Source: Gallionella capsiferriformans ES-2 (GTDB lineage: Bacteria; Pseudomonadota; Gammaproteobacteria; Burkholderiales; Gallionellaceae). Taken from it: a stretch of 64,000 nt of DNA. Of this stretch, positions 47,145 through 56,449 are shown piece after piece. Below the pieces are notes generated by a model. That model saw only the letters and a program-made list of their open reading frames with translations. It was not told where the DNA came from and did not search any database. How positions within the stretch are numbered: position 1 is the stretch's first letter; each line of letters begins with the position of its first letter. The stretch lies in assembly GCF_000145255.1 (NCBI RefSeq), contig NC_014394.1, positions 434,001-498,000 on the forward strand. The letters are read 5' to 3'. A program made the position numbers and the translations under genes.

Positions 47145-48410
47145 ATGAAGAAAATCGTACTTTCGATCGCAGCCGTTATGGCCGCAGCTGCATTCGCTCC
47201 AGAAGCGTCTGCTGTTCCAGTTTTTGCACGTCAAACAGGCATGGCTTGCTCTGCATGTCACTTCCAGCATTTTCCATTGTTGAATGGTTTCGGTCGCGCA
47301 TTTAAGAGCGCCGGCTTCACCATGATGGGCGCGCAAGGTAAAGTAGAAGGCGAACATCTGGACATCCCAGCTAACCTGAACTTCGGTATTTTGACTACAA
47401 CCGGTACTGAATCAGTAAGCGGCGCTACTGGCAACCTGAAGGGTGGCAACAGTGCATGGTTTGTTCCTGCTTCAGGCGGCGAACTGTCAATGTTTTACGG
47501 TGGTCGCATCGCTGAATTCGCAGGTTTCCTGTCTGAAATGGGTCTGGGTAAGACTGCTGGTACTGGCGCTGCTAAATTGGCATTGATGTTCCCAGTTGGT
47601 GATGCACGCGTTGGTGTTGTTGCACACACCAGCAATGGCCAAGGCGTTGCATACAGCTTTGAAACATTGAACACCGGTGCAGTTAACACGCACAAGATGA
47701 CGGCCTTGAACGGTAACTTCGCAGCTGGCGCATCTAGCAACCCTAACGGCGGTCACACCGGCGTTTATTCTGCATCACAGTATCTGCGTACAAACACAGC
47801 AGCTACCGGTTTGTCTCTGGTTGCTTCTAACCCTAACTTGGGTTTCATCAACGTTGGTAAGTACGACATCGCTGGTGTAGGTACAAGTACAGCCGGTTCT
47901 CTGCCATTGACCTACGTTCGCGTAGCAGGTCTGATGGAAGCGGGCGGTTTTGACATGGGTGCTGGTATTCAGTCATTCAGCGGCGCTTCTCAGTTGTTGG
48001 GCGAAGTTAAGGCAACTGTTATCGACTTCCAGGCTCAAGGCGAAGTTTCAGGTCTGGGCTTGGGTGTGTACGCTTCATACGGTACAGCACCAGCTATCAT
48101 CGGCAGTCTGAATGCTTTGAATGCAAACAATGCAGTTACCCGTTCTACTTTCAACATCGGTGCTGAGCTGGGCGTAATTCCAGGCATTGCAACAGTACAA
48201 CTGGCATTCCGTAACGCTAACAGCGGTGCTGTTGATGCGGTTGGTGCTAAGCTGACTGACAACGCGATTCAGGTTGGCGCAACTTACGAATTGGCACAAA
48301 ACATCGAATTGAGCCTGACACATTCTGCTCAATCCGGTACAGCATGGTCAACATTGGCTGCGCCAGTTGGCAAGACCGTTACATCTCTGATGATGGAAGC
48401 ATTGTTCTAA
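47145..48410 (+). CDS. cyc2: Cyc2-type fused cytochrome-porin, putative Fe(II) oxidase
   Basis: A 421-residue outer-membrane protein with the Cyc2 plan. The signal peptide is cut near residue 23 (EASA/VPVF). A short cytochrome segment has one heme site, CSACH at residues 35-39, set in MACSACHFQHFPLLNGFGRAFK, which closely resembles Cyc2 of neutrophilic iron oxidisers. The remainder, about 360 residues, is rich in alternating strands and glycine and ends in Phe (MEALF), as expected for a beta-barrel. Cyc2 accepts electrons from Fe(II) at the cell surface and passes them to periplasmic cytochromes. Strong codon bias, AAGGAT site and a strong terminator point to high expression. Activity itself is inferred from family. 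Confidence 0.9.
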   Translation: MKKIVLSIAAVMAAAAFAPEASAVPVFARQTGMACSACHFQHFPLLNGFGRAFKSAGFTMMGAQGKVEGEHLDIPANLNFGILTTTGTESVSGATGNLKGGNSAWFVPASGGELSMFYGGRIAEFAGFLSEMGLGKTAGTGAAKLALMFPVGDARVGVVAHTSNGQGVAYSFETLNTGAVNTHKMTALNGNFAAGASSNPNGGHTGVYSASQYLRTNTAATGLSLVASNPNLGFINVGKYDIAGVGTSTAGSLPLTYVRVAGLMEAGGFDMGAGIQSFSGASQLLGEVKATVIDFQAQGEVSGLGLGVYASYGTAPAIIGSLNALNANNAVTRSTFNIGAELGVIPGIATVQLAFRNANSGAVDAVGAKLTDNAIQVGATYELAQNIELSLTHSAQSGTAWSTLAAPVGKTVTSLMMEALF

Positions 48411-48482
48411 GCTTAGGCTAAACAAAGCTTGCACAGGATTCGTTAACCAGAATACCGGTTAGCTCGTCCGGCAGAAAACTAA

Positions 48483-48518
48483 AACAGGGGAGACGAAAGT
48501 CTCCCCTGTTTTTTTTAA
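48483..48518 (+). terminator. strong rho-independent terminator of cyc2
   Basis: AACAGGGGAGAC pairs perfectly with GTCTCCCCTGTT around a GAAA loop and is followed by eight T. It starts about 70 nt after the cyc2 stop and resembles the cspA terminator in design. Confidence 0.95.
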
Positions 48519-48878
48519 TCAGTAAGTTTGCTAAGCGGCGCTGTGTTGATATGCGAGGCGAGACATGTCAATGATCAGAAGGAATTTTGATCAAGATAGG
48601 TTGGAGGAGTATGCGATGCTGCATTATCGCGCAGCATATAGTGAGGCCGTGATCAATATTCAAACGATTGAGTTTATGTAAGGAAAATTGCCAAGTTGAG
48701 CTGCGTTGAGGGTAAATCGAATGCATGACAAACTTGCAAAATCGGATTGTCATGTGATGGATTAAAAATTTTTAAAATGCCTAGGGTCGTGGCGGCTTTT
48801 CATCATGTCTTTTGCGCAGTAAAGATTGAGCTGTGGTAAGCTTCGTACCGTATTTTCAATTACGTTCTATCGCCTTTT
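48519..48878. other. intergenic region before hisC, nothing recognised
   Basis: About 360 nt of moderately A+T-rich DNA between the cyc2 terminator and the his operon. It must contain the his promoter. I looked for a histidine-rich leader peptide and a T-box-like fold and saw neither; no known RNA was recognised. Confidence 0.45.
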
Positions 48879-49970
48879 ATGTCATCCGTATCCCAGTTGG
48901 TTCAAACTCTGATTCGTCCCGAAATTCAAGCGCTATCCGCCTATCATGTGCCCGACTGTACGGGCTTAATCAAGCTCGATGCGATGGAAAATCCTTATCT
49001 GGTGCCGCAATCGTTGCAAGACGAAATCGCGCAACTAGTAGGGGCGGCGCACATCAATCGTTATCCTGATCCTGACCCGCGCGAGCTCAAGGAAAAAATT
49101 GCACAGCTACTTGGATTGACGGATGGGATGTCCGTACTGCTGGGCAACGGTTCTGACGAGCTGATTCAGTTGCTGGCGATGGCGGTCAACAAGCCGGGGG
49201 CTGTGCTGCTTTCGGTCGAGCCGTCTTTCGTGATGTACAAGATGATCGCGACCTTTGTCGGCATGCGCTATGTGGGTGTGCCGTTAGCGGATGATTATTC
49301 GCTCGATTTTCCGGCGACACTGGCGGCGATCAGGCGTGAACAGCCTGCGCTGGTGTTTTTAGCCTACCCGAATAATCCAACCGGCAACCTGTTCGCCAAA
49401 GATCAGGTGCGCGAGATTATCGAAGCATCCCCGGGGCTGGTCGTCATCGATGAGGCGTATTACGCTTTTGCCAGCGACAGCTTTGTGCCGCAGCTGGCGC
49501 AATACCCGAACCTATTGGTGATGCGAACTTTTTCTAAGCTCGGCATGGCAGGATTGCGGCTTGGCTTTCTGGTCGGTAGTTCGCAGTGGCTTGCTCAGTT
49601 GGAAAAGCTGCGTTTGCCGTATAATGTCGGTGTGTTACCGCAACTGGTCGCGCAAAAGTTGCTGGACAACCACGATGTACTGTTGCGGCAGGCCGAACAA
49701 ATCAAAAAGGATCGTGTTGCGCTGCATCAGGCGCTCGCTGCAATCAAAGGCGTTGCAGTCTTTGATTCTGAAGCGAATTTTTTACTGTTCCGGATTGCAA
49801 ATGCCACCGGCGTGTTTAACGGATTGAAAGAGCGCGGCGTGCTGATCAAGAATCTGAACGGTGGACACCCGATGCTGACGGATTGCTTGCGCGTGACAGT
49901 CGGTACACCCGAACAAAACGCGCTGTTTATAGCGGCATTGCAACATTGTTTGCAAAGCACAGTCGATTAG
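48879..49970 (+). CDS. hisC: histidinol-phosphate aminotransferase
   Basis: A 363-residue PLP-dependent aminotransferase for the seventh step of histidine synthesis. Conserved features are LDAMENPY, the [11 protein letters not shown] phosphate-cup region, [17 protein letters not shown] and the PLP lysine in [13 protein letters not shown]. It opens the cluster hisC-B-H-A-F-I-E; hisG and hisD, often upstream in betaproteobacteria, are not in this interval. Confidence 0.94.
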   Translation: MSSVSQLVQTLIRPEIQALSAYHVPDCTGLIKLDAMENPYLVPQSLQDEIAQLVGAAHINRYPDPDPRELKEKIAQLLGLTDGMSVLLGNGSDELIQLLAMAVNKPGAVLLSVEPSFVMYKMIATFVGMRYVGVPLADDYSLDFPATLAAIRREQPALVFLAYPNNPTGNLFAKDQVREIIEASPGLVVIDEAYYAFASDSFVPQLAQYPNLLVMRTFSKLGMAGLRLGFLVGSSQWLAQLEKLRLPYNVGVLPQLVAQKLLDNHDVLLRQAEQIKKDRVALHQALAAIKGVAVFDSEANFLLFRIANATGVFNGLKERGVLIKNLNGGHPMLTDCLRVTVGTPEQNALFIAALQHCLQSTVD

Positions 49971-50041
49971 GCGAGTTTCGACGCAATTAATCGGCAGTTT
50001 TTGCAGCATTACACTATTTACCACACTGTTTGAGGTCAAAC

Positions 50042-50629
50042 ATGCGCAGTGCAAAAGTTACACGCAACACGCTGGAAACGCAGATCAGCGTCGAACTCAA
50101 TCTGGATGGAACGGGGCAGTCGAGTTTTGAGACGGGCTTGCCGTTCTTAGATCACATGCTTGATCAAATCGCGCGTCACGGCTTGCTCGATATCACTGTC
50201 GTGGCACGTGGCGATCTGCATATTGATGCGCATCATACCGTAGAAGATCTGGGGATCACGCTGGGCCAGGCATTTTCCCGTGCGGTGGGCGACAAGAAGG
50301 GGCTGACGCGTTACGGTCACGCTTATGTGCCGCTCGATGAAGCACTCTCGCGCGTGGTGCTCGATCTGTCGGGTCGGCCCGGGCTTGTATTCAACTGCGA
50401 GTTCGTGCGCGGTACGATCGGCGAATTCGACGTGGATCTGTTTCATGAGTTTTTTCAAGGCTTCGTCAATCACGCGCTGGTGACTTTGCATATCGACAAT
50501 CTGACAGGTGCTAACGCGCACCATCAGGCCGAGACGATCTTTAAGGCGTTCGGTCGTGCGCTACGCATGGCGATCGAAGTCGATCCGCGCATGGCAGGCA
50601 TGATGCCCTCGACCAAAGGGTGTCTCTGA
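50042..50629 (+). CDS. hisB: imidazoleglycerol-phosphate dehydratase
   Basis: A 195-residue monofunctional HisB, without the phosphatase domain of the E. coli fusion. The start is ATG 50042 ([19 protein letters not shown]). Manganese-binding histidine motifs are complete: [40 protein letters not shown] and [19 protein letters not shown]. It lies 71 nt after hisC and abuts hisH. Confidence 0.96.
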   Translation: MRSAKVTRNTLETQISVELNLDGTGQSSFETGLPFLDHMLDQIARHGLLDITVVARGDLHIDAHHTVEDLGITLGQAFSRAVGDKKGLTRYGHAYVPLDEALSRVVLDLSGRPGLVFNCEFVRGTIGEFDVDLFHEFFQGFVNHALVTLHIDNLTGANAHHQAETIFKAFGRALRMAIEVDPRMAGMMPSTKGCL

Positions 50630-50631
50630 AA

Positions 50632-51267
50632 ATGGTCGATGTCGCAATAGTTGATTATGGCATGGGTAATTTGCGCTCGGTCGAACAGGCCTTGCGCCAT
50701 GTTGCGCCGACTGGGGATATCGTCGTCACCGATGATGCGGCCGTGATTGCGCAGGCAGGGCGCGTGGTGTTTCCCGGACAGGGTGCGATGCCCGACTGTA
50801 TGCGTGAACTGGATGCGCGTGGCTTGCGCAATGCGGTGGTTGATGCGGCGCAAACCAAGCCGTTTCTTGGTATCTGTATTGGCTTGCAAATGCTGTTCGA
50901 ACACAGTGCAGAAGGCGATGTGCCGGGCTTAGGTGTTTTGACGGGCGACGTGTTGCGTTTCGCAGGCGGTATGCAGGATGCCGAGGGCAATAAACTTAAA
51001 GTGCCGCACATGGGCTGGAATCAGGTTCGCCATCATACCGATCATCCGCTGTGGAACGGTATCGCTCAGGATGCGCGTTTTTATTATGTACATAGTTACT
51101 ACGTGAAACCTCAAGATCAGAGTCTGATTCAGGCCACGAGCGACTATCCGGAGCCGTTCGTGTGTGCGGTTGCGCGTAGCAATCTGTTCGGGGTGCAGTT
51201 CCACCCTGAAAAAAGCCAGGCGGCAGGGCTCAAACTGCTGCAAAATTTTATACACTGGAATCCTTAA
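50632..51267 (+). CDS. hisH: imidazole glycerol phosphate synthase, glutaminase subunit
   Basis: A 211-residue class I glutamine amidotransferase that feeds ammonia to HisF. The start is placed at ATG 50632 (MVDVAIVDYGMGNLRSVEQ). FPGQGAMPDCM supplies the oxyanion strand, the nucleophile is in LGICIGLQMLFE, and the His-Glu pair is in GVQFHPEKSQ. The gene lies 2 nt after hisB and 18 nt before hisA. Confidence 0.95.
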   Translation: MVDVAIVDYGMGNLRSVEQALRHVAPTGDIVVTDDAAVIAQAGRVVFPGQGAMPDCMRELDARGLRNAVVDAAQTKPFLGICIGLQMLFEHSAEGDVPGLGVLTGDVLRFAGGMQDAEGNKLKVPHMGWNQVRHHTDHPLWNGIAQDARFYYVHSYYVKPQDQSLIQATSDYPEPFVCAVARSNLFGVQFHPEKSQAAGLKLLQNFIHWNP

Positions 51268-51285
51268 CCTCACTATTTATTCGCC

Positions 51286-52032
51286 ATGCTAATAATTCCT
51301 GCGATTGATTTAAAAGACGGTCATTGTGTACGCCTCAAGCAAGGCTTGATGGAAGAATCCACGGTGTTTTCCGAAGACCCCGCCGCGACGGCACAGCATT
51401 GGCTTGATCAGGGCGCGCGTCGCCTGCATCTGGTCGATCTGAACGGTGCATTTGCCGGCAAACCTAAAAACGAAGCGGCGGTGCGCAGCATTATCGCCTC
51501 GGTCGGCAGCGATGTGCCGGTGCAACTGGGCGGCGGTATCCGCGATCTGGAAACGATTGAACGTTATCTGGATCTGGGGGTGACCTACATCATCGTCGGT
51601 ACCGCTGCTGTCAAGGTGCCGGGTTTTCTGCACGAGGCGTGCGATGCGTTTCCGGGTCACATCATGGTGGGGTTGGATGCCAAGGGCGGCAAAGTTGCGG
51701 TGAACGGCTGGTCAAAACTCACAGGCCACGACGTAGCGGATCTTGCCAAGCGCTTTGAAGATTACGGTGTTGAGGCGATTATTTACACCGATATCGGCCG
51801 CGATGGCATGCTCTCGGGCGTCAACATCGAAGCAACGGTTGAACTGGCGCGTCCATTGCATGTGCCTGTCATCGCCAGCGGCGGTATCACCAATCTGGAT
51901 GACGTGCGAAAATTGTGCGCCGTGCAGGGTGAAGGCATCACGGGTGCCATCACAGGCCGCGCGATTTACGAAGGCACACTGGATTTTCGTGCGGCGCAGG
52001 CTTTGGCCGACGAACTGACACCTCGACTGTAA
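51286..52032 (+). CDS. hisA: ProFAR isomerase (phosphoribosylformimino-AICAR isomerase)
   Basis: A 248-residue half-barrel-duplicated TIM barrel isomerase. It begins [20 protein letters not shown] with the catalytic Asp in AIDLKDG, and has [20 protein letters not shown] and [14 protein letters not shown] with the second catalytic Asp. [13 protein letters not shown] binds phosphate. Its stop and the hisF start overlap as TAATG. Confidence 0.96.
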   Translation: MLIIPAIDLKDGHCVRLKQGLMEESTVFSEDPAATAQHWLDQGARRLHLVDLNGAFAGKPKNEAAVRSIIASVGSDVPVQLGGGIRDLETIERYLDLGVTYIIVGTAAVKVPGFLHEACDAFPGHIMVGLDAKGGKVAVNGWSKLTGHDVADLAKRFEDYGVEAIIYTDIGRDGMLSGVNIEATVELARPLHVPVIASGGITNLDDVRKLCAVQGEGITGAITGRAIYEGTLDFRAAQALADELTPRL

Positions 52033-52790
52033 TGCTGGCTAAACGCATTATTCCCTGTCTGGATGTGACGCGCGGGCGCGTCGTGAAAGGCGTGAGCTTT
52101 GTCGAGTTGCGCGATGCAGGGGATCCGGTCGAGATCGCTAAACGCTACGACGAGCAGGGCGCAGACGAGTTGACCTTTCTCGATATCACCGCCAGTTCGG
52201 ACGATAGAGGCATTATTTTTCGCATCATCGAACAGGTTGCCTCTCAGGTATTTATTCCTCTGACCGTCGGCGGCGGCGTGCGCGAGGTGTCCGATGTGCG
52301 CAATCTGCTCAATGCGGGTGCGGACAAGGTCAGCATCAATACCTCGGCCGTACTCAATCCGCAGTTGGTGGCAGATGCGGCCAGCCGTTACGGTTCTCAA
52401 TGCATCGTGGTCGCGATCGATGCCAAGCAGGTGGAACCCGGTCGCTGGGAAGTCTTTACCCATGGCGGGCGAAAAGCCACCGGGCTTGATGTCGTCGAGT
52501 GGGCTGCTAAAATGCAGCAGCTGGGTGCGGGGGAAATCTTGCTGACCAGTATGGATCGCGACGGGCAAAAAAAGGGTTTTGATCTGGCATTAACGCGTCT
52601 TGTGACGAACGCGCTGGAAATCCCGGTCATCGCGAGCGGCGGCGTGGGCAACCTGCAGCATTTGGCGGACGGCGTGACGCAAGGTGGCGCGGATGCGGTG
52701 CTGGCGGCGAGCATCTTCCATTTCGGTGAATACACTGTCCAGCAGGCTAAGCAATTTATGGCGACGCAAGGCATCGAGGTCAGGCTATGA
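52032..52790 (+). CDS. hisF: imidazole glycerol phosphate synthase, cyclase subunit
   Basis: A 252-residue TIM barrel partner of His[21 protein letters not shown] carries the first catalytic Asp, and [15 protein letters not shown] the second. [21 protein letters not shown] and [13 protein letters not shown] bind the two phosphates. It is coupled to hisA by TAATG and to hisI by a 4-nt overlap. Confidence 0.96.
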   Translation: MLAKRIIPCLDVTRGRVVKGVSFVELRDAGDPVEIAKRYDEQGADELTFLDITASSDDRGIIFRIIEQVASQVFIPLTVGGGVREVSDVRNLLNAGADKVSINTSAVLNPQLVADAASRYGSQCIVVAIDAKQVEPGRWEVFTHGGRKATGLDVVEWAAKMQQLGAGEILLTSMDRDGQKKGFDLALTRLVTNALEIPVIASGGVGNLQHLADGVTQGGADAVLAASIFHFGEYTVQQAKQFMATQGIEVRL

Positions 52791-53206
52791 AACCCGGCAT
52801 GCAGGATACTGAGCAAAAAAATGAGCCCTGGCTCAAACGGATCAACTGGTCGGATGACGGTCTGATTCCCGCTATTGCGCAGGATGCGCTCACCGGTCGC
52901 GTACTGATGGTGGCATGGATGAATCGCGAGGCGCTGTTGCTCACCTGGCAAAAATCCGAGGCGGTTTACTGGTCGCGTTCGCGTCGCAAACTGTGGCATA
53001 AGGGTGAGGAATCCGGCCATATCCAGAAGGTGAAAGAAATTCGTCTCGATTGCGATTCGGATGTGATTCTGCTGCAAATCGAGCAGCAGGGCGGCATTGC
53101 CTGTCACACCGGTCGCGAGAGTTGCTTCTTTACCCGTCTGGAGCAGGGTGAGTGGTGCGAGGTGGACGAAGTGCTCAAATCCCCTGATGAGATTTACAAA
53201 AAATGA
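52787..53206 (+). CDS. hisI: phosphoribosyl-AMP cyclohydrolase
   Basis: A 139-residue zinc-dependent enzyme, separate from HisE as is usual in betaproteobacteria. Motifs include [33 protein letters not shown] and the metal-binding [11 protein letters not shown] and [13 protein letters not shown]. It overlaps hisF and hisE by 4 nt each. Confidence 0.95.
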   Translation: MKPGMQDTEQKNEPWLKRINWSDDGLIPAIAQDALTGRVLMVAWMNREALLLTWQKSEAVYWSRSRRKLWHKGEESGHIQKVKEIRLDCDSDVILLQIEQQGGIACHTGRESCFFTRLEQGEWCEVDEVLKSPDEIYKK

Positions 53207-53520
53207 CAATATTACAAACGCTTACGCAAACCATCGAGTCGCGCAAACTGGCGTCTCCAGATAGCTCCTATGTCGCCAAACTGTTCAGTAAGGGTGAAGA
53301 TGCCATTTTGAAAAAAATTGGCGAAGAAGCGACGGAAACGATATTAGCCAGCAAAGAAGGCGACAAGGCTCACATCGTTTATGAAACGGCGGATTTGTGG
53401 TTTCACTGCATGGTGATGCTGTCCCATCACGGCTTGTCGGCGGACGATGTATTGACCGAGCTGGCGCGCCGGGAGGGCTTGTCCGGGATTACAGAAAAAA
53501 ACAGCCGAGGTGGAGCGTGA
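53203..53520 (+). CDS. hisE: phosphoribosyl-ATP pyrophosphatase
   Basis: A 105-residue MazG-like pyrophosphatase for the second histidine step. [28 protein letters not shown] has the acidic metal-binding helix pair, followed by [21 protein letters not shown]. The last bases overlap the GTG start of hinT. Confidence 0.95.
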   Translation: MTILQTLTQTIESRKLASPDSSYVAKLFSKGEDAILKKIGEEATETILASKEGDKAHIVYETADLWFHCMVMLSHHGLSADDVLTELARREGLSGITEKNSRGGA

Positions 53521-53864
53521 GCGATTGCCTGTTTTGCAAGATAGCCCGCGGCGAGATTCCCTGCCGGAAAGTCTTTGAAGACGACGACGTGCTGGCGTTT
53601 CACGATATTAATCCCGCAGCGCCGGTCCACTTTTTGCTAATCCCCAAGCCGCATCTTAACTCACTGGCGGAGGCAGAACCGCGTCACGCGGCGATGCTGG
53701 GTAAACTGCTCTTGCTGGCGCCGAAACTTGCCAAAGAGCAGGGCTTGGATGACGGTTTTCGCACGGTGATCAATACGGGGCGCGGCGGTGGTCAGGAAGT
53801 CTTTCATCTGCATGTGCATGTCATCGGTGGCGGCAACATTCCGCCTATGGTTAAACGTAGTTAA
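53517..53864 (+). CDS. hinT: HIT family nucleotide-binding protein
   Basis: A 115-residue HinT-type purine nucleoside phosphoramidase. The start is GTG 53517, giving [20 protein letters not shown] and overlapping the hisE stop. The catalytic histidine triad is [13 protein letters not shown]. The order hisE-hinT-tatA is conserved in betaproteobacteria. A role in this context is not known. Confidence 0.93.
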   Translation: MSDCLFCKIARGEIPCRKVFEDDDVLAFHDINPAAPVHFLLIPKPHLNSLAEAEPRHAAMLGKLLLLAPKLAKEQGLDDGFRTVINTGRGGGQEVFHLHVHVIGGGNIPPMVKRS

Positions 53865-53882
53865 ATATCTAAGGAGTTCGGT

Positions 53883-54104
53883 ATGGGTTCGATGAGTCTT
53901 TGGCATTGGTTGATTGTTCTGGTGGTCGTCATGCTGGTATTTGGCACCAAGAAGCTGCGCAACATCGGCAGCGATCTGGGCGGGGCGGTGAAGGGTTTCA
54001 AGGAAGGCATGGGCACCCCTGCTGAAGAACCTGCCAAACAGATCAAGGAAGATGGACAAACCATCGAAGGTGAAGTTAAAAGCAAGACCCATAGCAACCT
54101 CTAA
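53883..54104 (+). CDS. tatA: twin-arginine translocase subunit TatA
   Basis: A 73-residue single-helix protein that forms the Tat pore. The helix is [20 protein letters not shown], followed by the hinge and amphipathic helix ([16 protein letters not shown]) and an acidic/basic tail. An AAGGAG site precedes ATG 53883. The Tat system would export folded cofactor proteins and fits the Tat-like leader of ActB1. Confidence 0.94.
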   Translation: MGSMSLWHWLIVLVVVMLVFGTKKLRNIGSDLGGAVKGFKEGMGTPAEEPAKQIKEDGQTIEGEVKSKTHSNL

Positions 54105-54110
54105 ACCGGC

Positions 54111-54443
54111 ATGTTCGACTTTAGTTTCGCCGAGTTGATGGTCGTGATGGTGGTCGCCCTAGTCGTCATCGGCCCTGAGCGCCTGCCGAAAGTCGCCCGA
54201 ACTCTGGGGCATCTGTATGGGCGCGCGCAGCGTTATGTGAACGGCGTTAAAGCCGATATTTCCCGCGACATGGCGATGGATGAATATCGCCAGTTACAGC
54301 AAAAAGTTCAGGCGGAAGCCGCCGCCTTGCAGCAATCGATGCAGCAGGCGGGGCAGGCGGTTGATGCCGGTGTGCAAGAGATCAATCAGTCCGTTGCCAG
54401 CCCGCTTCCTGTCAAATCAACTAAGGCGTTACCCGAATCCTGA
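54111..54443 (+). CDS. tatB: twin-arginine translocase subunit TatB
   Basis: A 110-residue TatB. The membrane helix ELMVVMVVALVVIGPERLP includes the TatB-typical Glu and GPERLPKVAR hinge, and a long charged helix follows (QKVQAEAAALQQSMQQAG). It overlaps tatC by one base in a TGATG junction and lies 6 nt after tatA. Confidence 0.93.
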   Translation: MFDFSFAELMVVMVVALVVIGPERLPKVARTLGHLYGRAQRYVNGVKADISRDMAMDEYRQLQQKVQAEAAALQQSMQQAGQAVDAGVQEINQSVASPLPVKSTKALPES

Positions 54444-55186
54444 TGAGCAGCAGCGAGAGTTTTATCTCCCATCTTATCGAATTGCGTAAGCGTTTGATGA
54501 ACGCTGGTATCGCACTGCTGTTGGTGTTTATCTGTCTGTTCCCGTGGGCCTCTGATCTCTACGCCCTGCTGGCCCAGCCGCTGCTGGCTAAATTGCCCAA
54601 AGGCGGACAGATGATTGCAACCGATGTCACGACGCCGTTTTTCGTGCCGCTCAAAGTCGCGTTGATGGCGTCATTTTTAATCGCGTTGCCCTATATTTTG
54701 TATCAGGTCTGGCGCTTCGTTGCCCCCGGTCTGTACGAGCACGAAAAGCGTATGATTGTGCCGCTGATCTTCGCCAGCACCGTGCTGTTTTTTTGCGGTA
54801 TGAGTTTTGCCTACTTCGTGGTGTTTCCGGTCGTGTTCGGTTTCGTCACGGCAGCGGCACCGATCGGCGTTGCGGTGATGACCGATATCGATAAGTATCT
54901 GAGCTTTGTCTTGTCCATGTTTATGGCGTTCGGCATTACTTTTCAGGTGCCGGTAGCGGTCGTGTTGCTGGTGCGCATGGGTGTCGTGTCTGTCGCAAAA
55001 TTGCGCGAAATCAGGCCGTATATCATCGTGGGTGCGTTCGTGATCGGTGCAATTTTTACGCCGCCCGATGTCGTCTCGCAGTTGATGCTAGCCTTGCCGC
55101 TTTGGCTGCTGTACGAGGCCGGCATCGTCGTCGCCAGTTGGACTCGTCCGGTGGAAAAGCCCGTGCAACTCGGCAGTCGTTTTTAG
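54443..55186 (+). CDS. tatC: twin-arginine translocase subunit TatC
   Basis: A 247-residue six-helix membrane protein that recognises the twin-arginine signal. SFISHLIELRKRLMNAGIAL is the conserved N-terminus. Further signatures are RFVAPGLYEHEKRMIVPLIF, FAYFVVFPVVFGF and FTPPDVVSQLMLALPLWLLYE. The mechanosensitive channel gene starts 4 nt after its stop. Confidence 0.95.
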   Translation: MSSSESFISHLIELRKRLMNAGIALLLVFICLFPWASDLYALLAQPLLAKLPKGGQMIATDVTTPFFVPLKVALMASFLIALPYILYQVWRFVAPGLYEHEKRMIVPLIFASTVLFFCGMSFAYFVVFPVVFGFVTAAAPIGVAVMTDIDKYLSFVLSMFMAFGITFQVPVAVVLLVRMGVVSVAKLREIRPYIIVGAFVIGAIFTPPDVVSQLMLALPLWLLYEAGIVVASWTRPVEKPVQLGSRF

Positions 55187-55190
55187 TGCG

Positions 55191-56447
55191 ATGACCGTCA
55201 CGCCTAATTTGCTGATCGAACTGATCGCGCACAGCGAATCAGTGAATCTTGTGTGGCAGCTAGGTGTTATTGCCGCCATTATGTTGCTGGCATGGTGGTT
55301 TGATGCGCTGTTCCTGAAAAATTTACTGGCCGCAAAAACCGTACAGACCGTCGCGATCCGGGGTGTCAAACGCATCGTATTTCCGTTGCTGAACTTGTTT
55401 GGGGTGTTGATTGCGCGTGAAGTGTTCAGATATCTGGACGCGCCCTTTGTACTGCTCAAGCTGGCAATTCCGCTATTTTTGTCGCTGGCTTTTATCCGCT
55501 TGCTCGTCTACGTACTGCACAAGGTTTTTTCAAACTCATCCAAGCTTAGGTCTTGGGAGCGCACTATCGCGATGCTCGCTTGGCTGGGTGTTGCGTTGCA
55601 TGTTACAGGCTTGCTCGATGCCGTGTTGGCGGGGATGGACAGTTTGAGTTTTAATGCGGGTCATCAGCATATTTCGCTGCTGATCATCCTGCAAGGCCTG
55701 ATTTCGATTGCTGCAACGGTACTGGTAGCCCTGTGGCTTGGACGATTCCTTGAAACGCGCATCATGGACATGCAAGAGATGGAGTCCAGTTCTCGCGTGC
55801 TGCTGGCCAAGGTGGTGCGCGGCGCCTTGCTGATCTTGTCAGTACTGGTTGCACTCTCACTGGTTGGCATTGATATCCGTGTGCTGTCTGTGTTCGGCGG
55901 CGCGCTGGGCGTGGGCTTGGGATTCGGTTTGCAGCGTATCGCAAGCAACTACATCTGCGGCTTTATCATTCTGCTCGATAAATCGATACGACTGGGGGAT
56001 GTGATTACGCTGGATAATCGCACCGGGACGGTCGCACGTCTGACGGGTCGCTATATGGTATTAAGCGGTCAGGACGGGGCCGAGTTTTTGATTCCAAATG
56101 AGATGGCGATCACGCAGGCGCTCGGCAATCACTCCTATACCGACCGAAAAATTCGCATCAAGATCAGTCTGCAAGTGGCATACAACACTCCGCTGGAACG
56201 GGCGATGGATATCATGGTGGAAGCGGCCCGGCAGCAAGAACACGTGATGAGCGATCCGGCGCCGACCGTGAATCTAATTGACTTCGCAGACAACGGAATT
56301 TTGCTGGAATTGCTGGTATGGCTGGATGCTCCTGAAGTTTCTCAGGCGATGCTGCGCTCGAAGATCAATATGGAGATCTGGCGGGAATTCCAAAAGTCGG
56401 GCATCGAAATTCCATTCCCTCAGCGCGAAGTTCGCATCAAGCCTTAA
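55191..56447 (+). CDS. MscS-family mechanosensitive ion channel
   Basis: A 418-residue channel with about five membrane helices before the pore helix. The pore and beta domain are clear: FGGALGVGLGFGLQRIASNY is the glycine/alanine-rich TM3-like helix, followed by LLDKSIRLGDVITLDNRTG and FLIPNEMAITQALGNHSY. It is longer than E. coli MscS, by extra N-terminal helices. It protects against osmotic downshock by family role. It converges with the protease gene; only 2 nt separate the two stops. Confidence 0.88.
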   Translation: MTVTPNLLIELIAHSESVNLVWQLGVIAAIMLLAWWFDALFLKNLLAAKTVQTVAIRGVKRIVFPLLNLFGVLIAREVFRYLDAPFVLLKLAIPLFLSLAFIRLLVYVLHKVFSNSSKLRSWERTIAMLAWLGVALHVTGLLDAVLAGMDSLSFNAGHQHISLLIILQGLISIAATVLVALWLGRFLETRIMDMQEMESSSRVLLAKVVRGALLILSVLVALSLVGIDIRVLSVFGGALGVGLGFGLQRIASNYICGFIILLDKSIRLGDVITLDNRTGTVARLTGRYMVLSGQDGAEFLIPNEMAITQALGNHSYTDRKIRIKISLQVAYNTPLERAMDIMVEAARQQEHVMSDPAPTVNLIDFADNGILLELLVWLDAPEVSQAMLRSKINMEIWREFQKSGIEIPFPQREVRIKP

Positions 56448-56449
56448 GA

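Noticed and set aside
48519..48878. his operon attenuator
   Set aside because: No run of histidine codons in a short leader frame and no terminator/antiterminator pair was visible.
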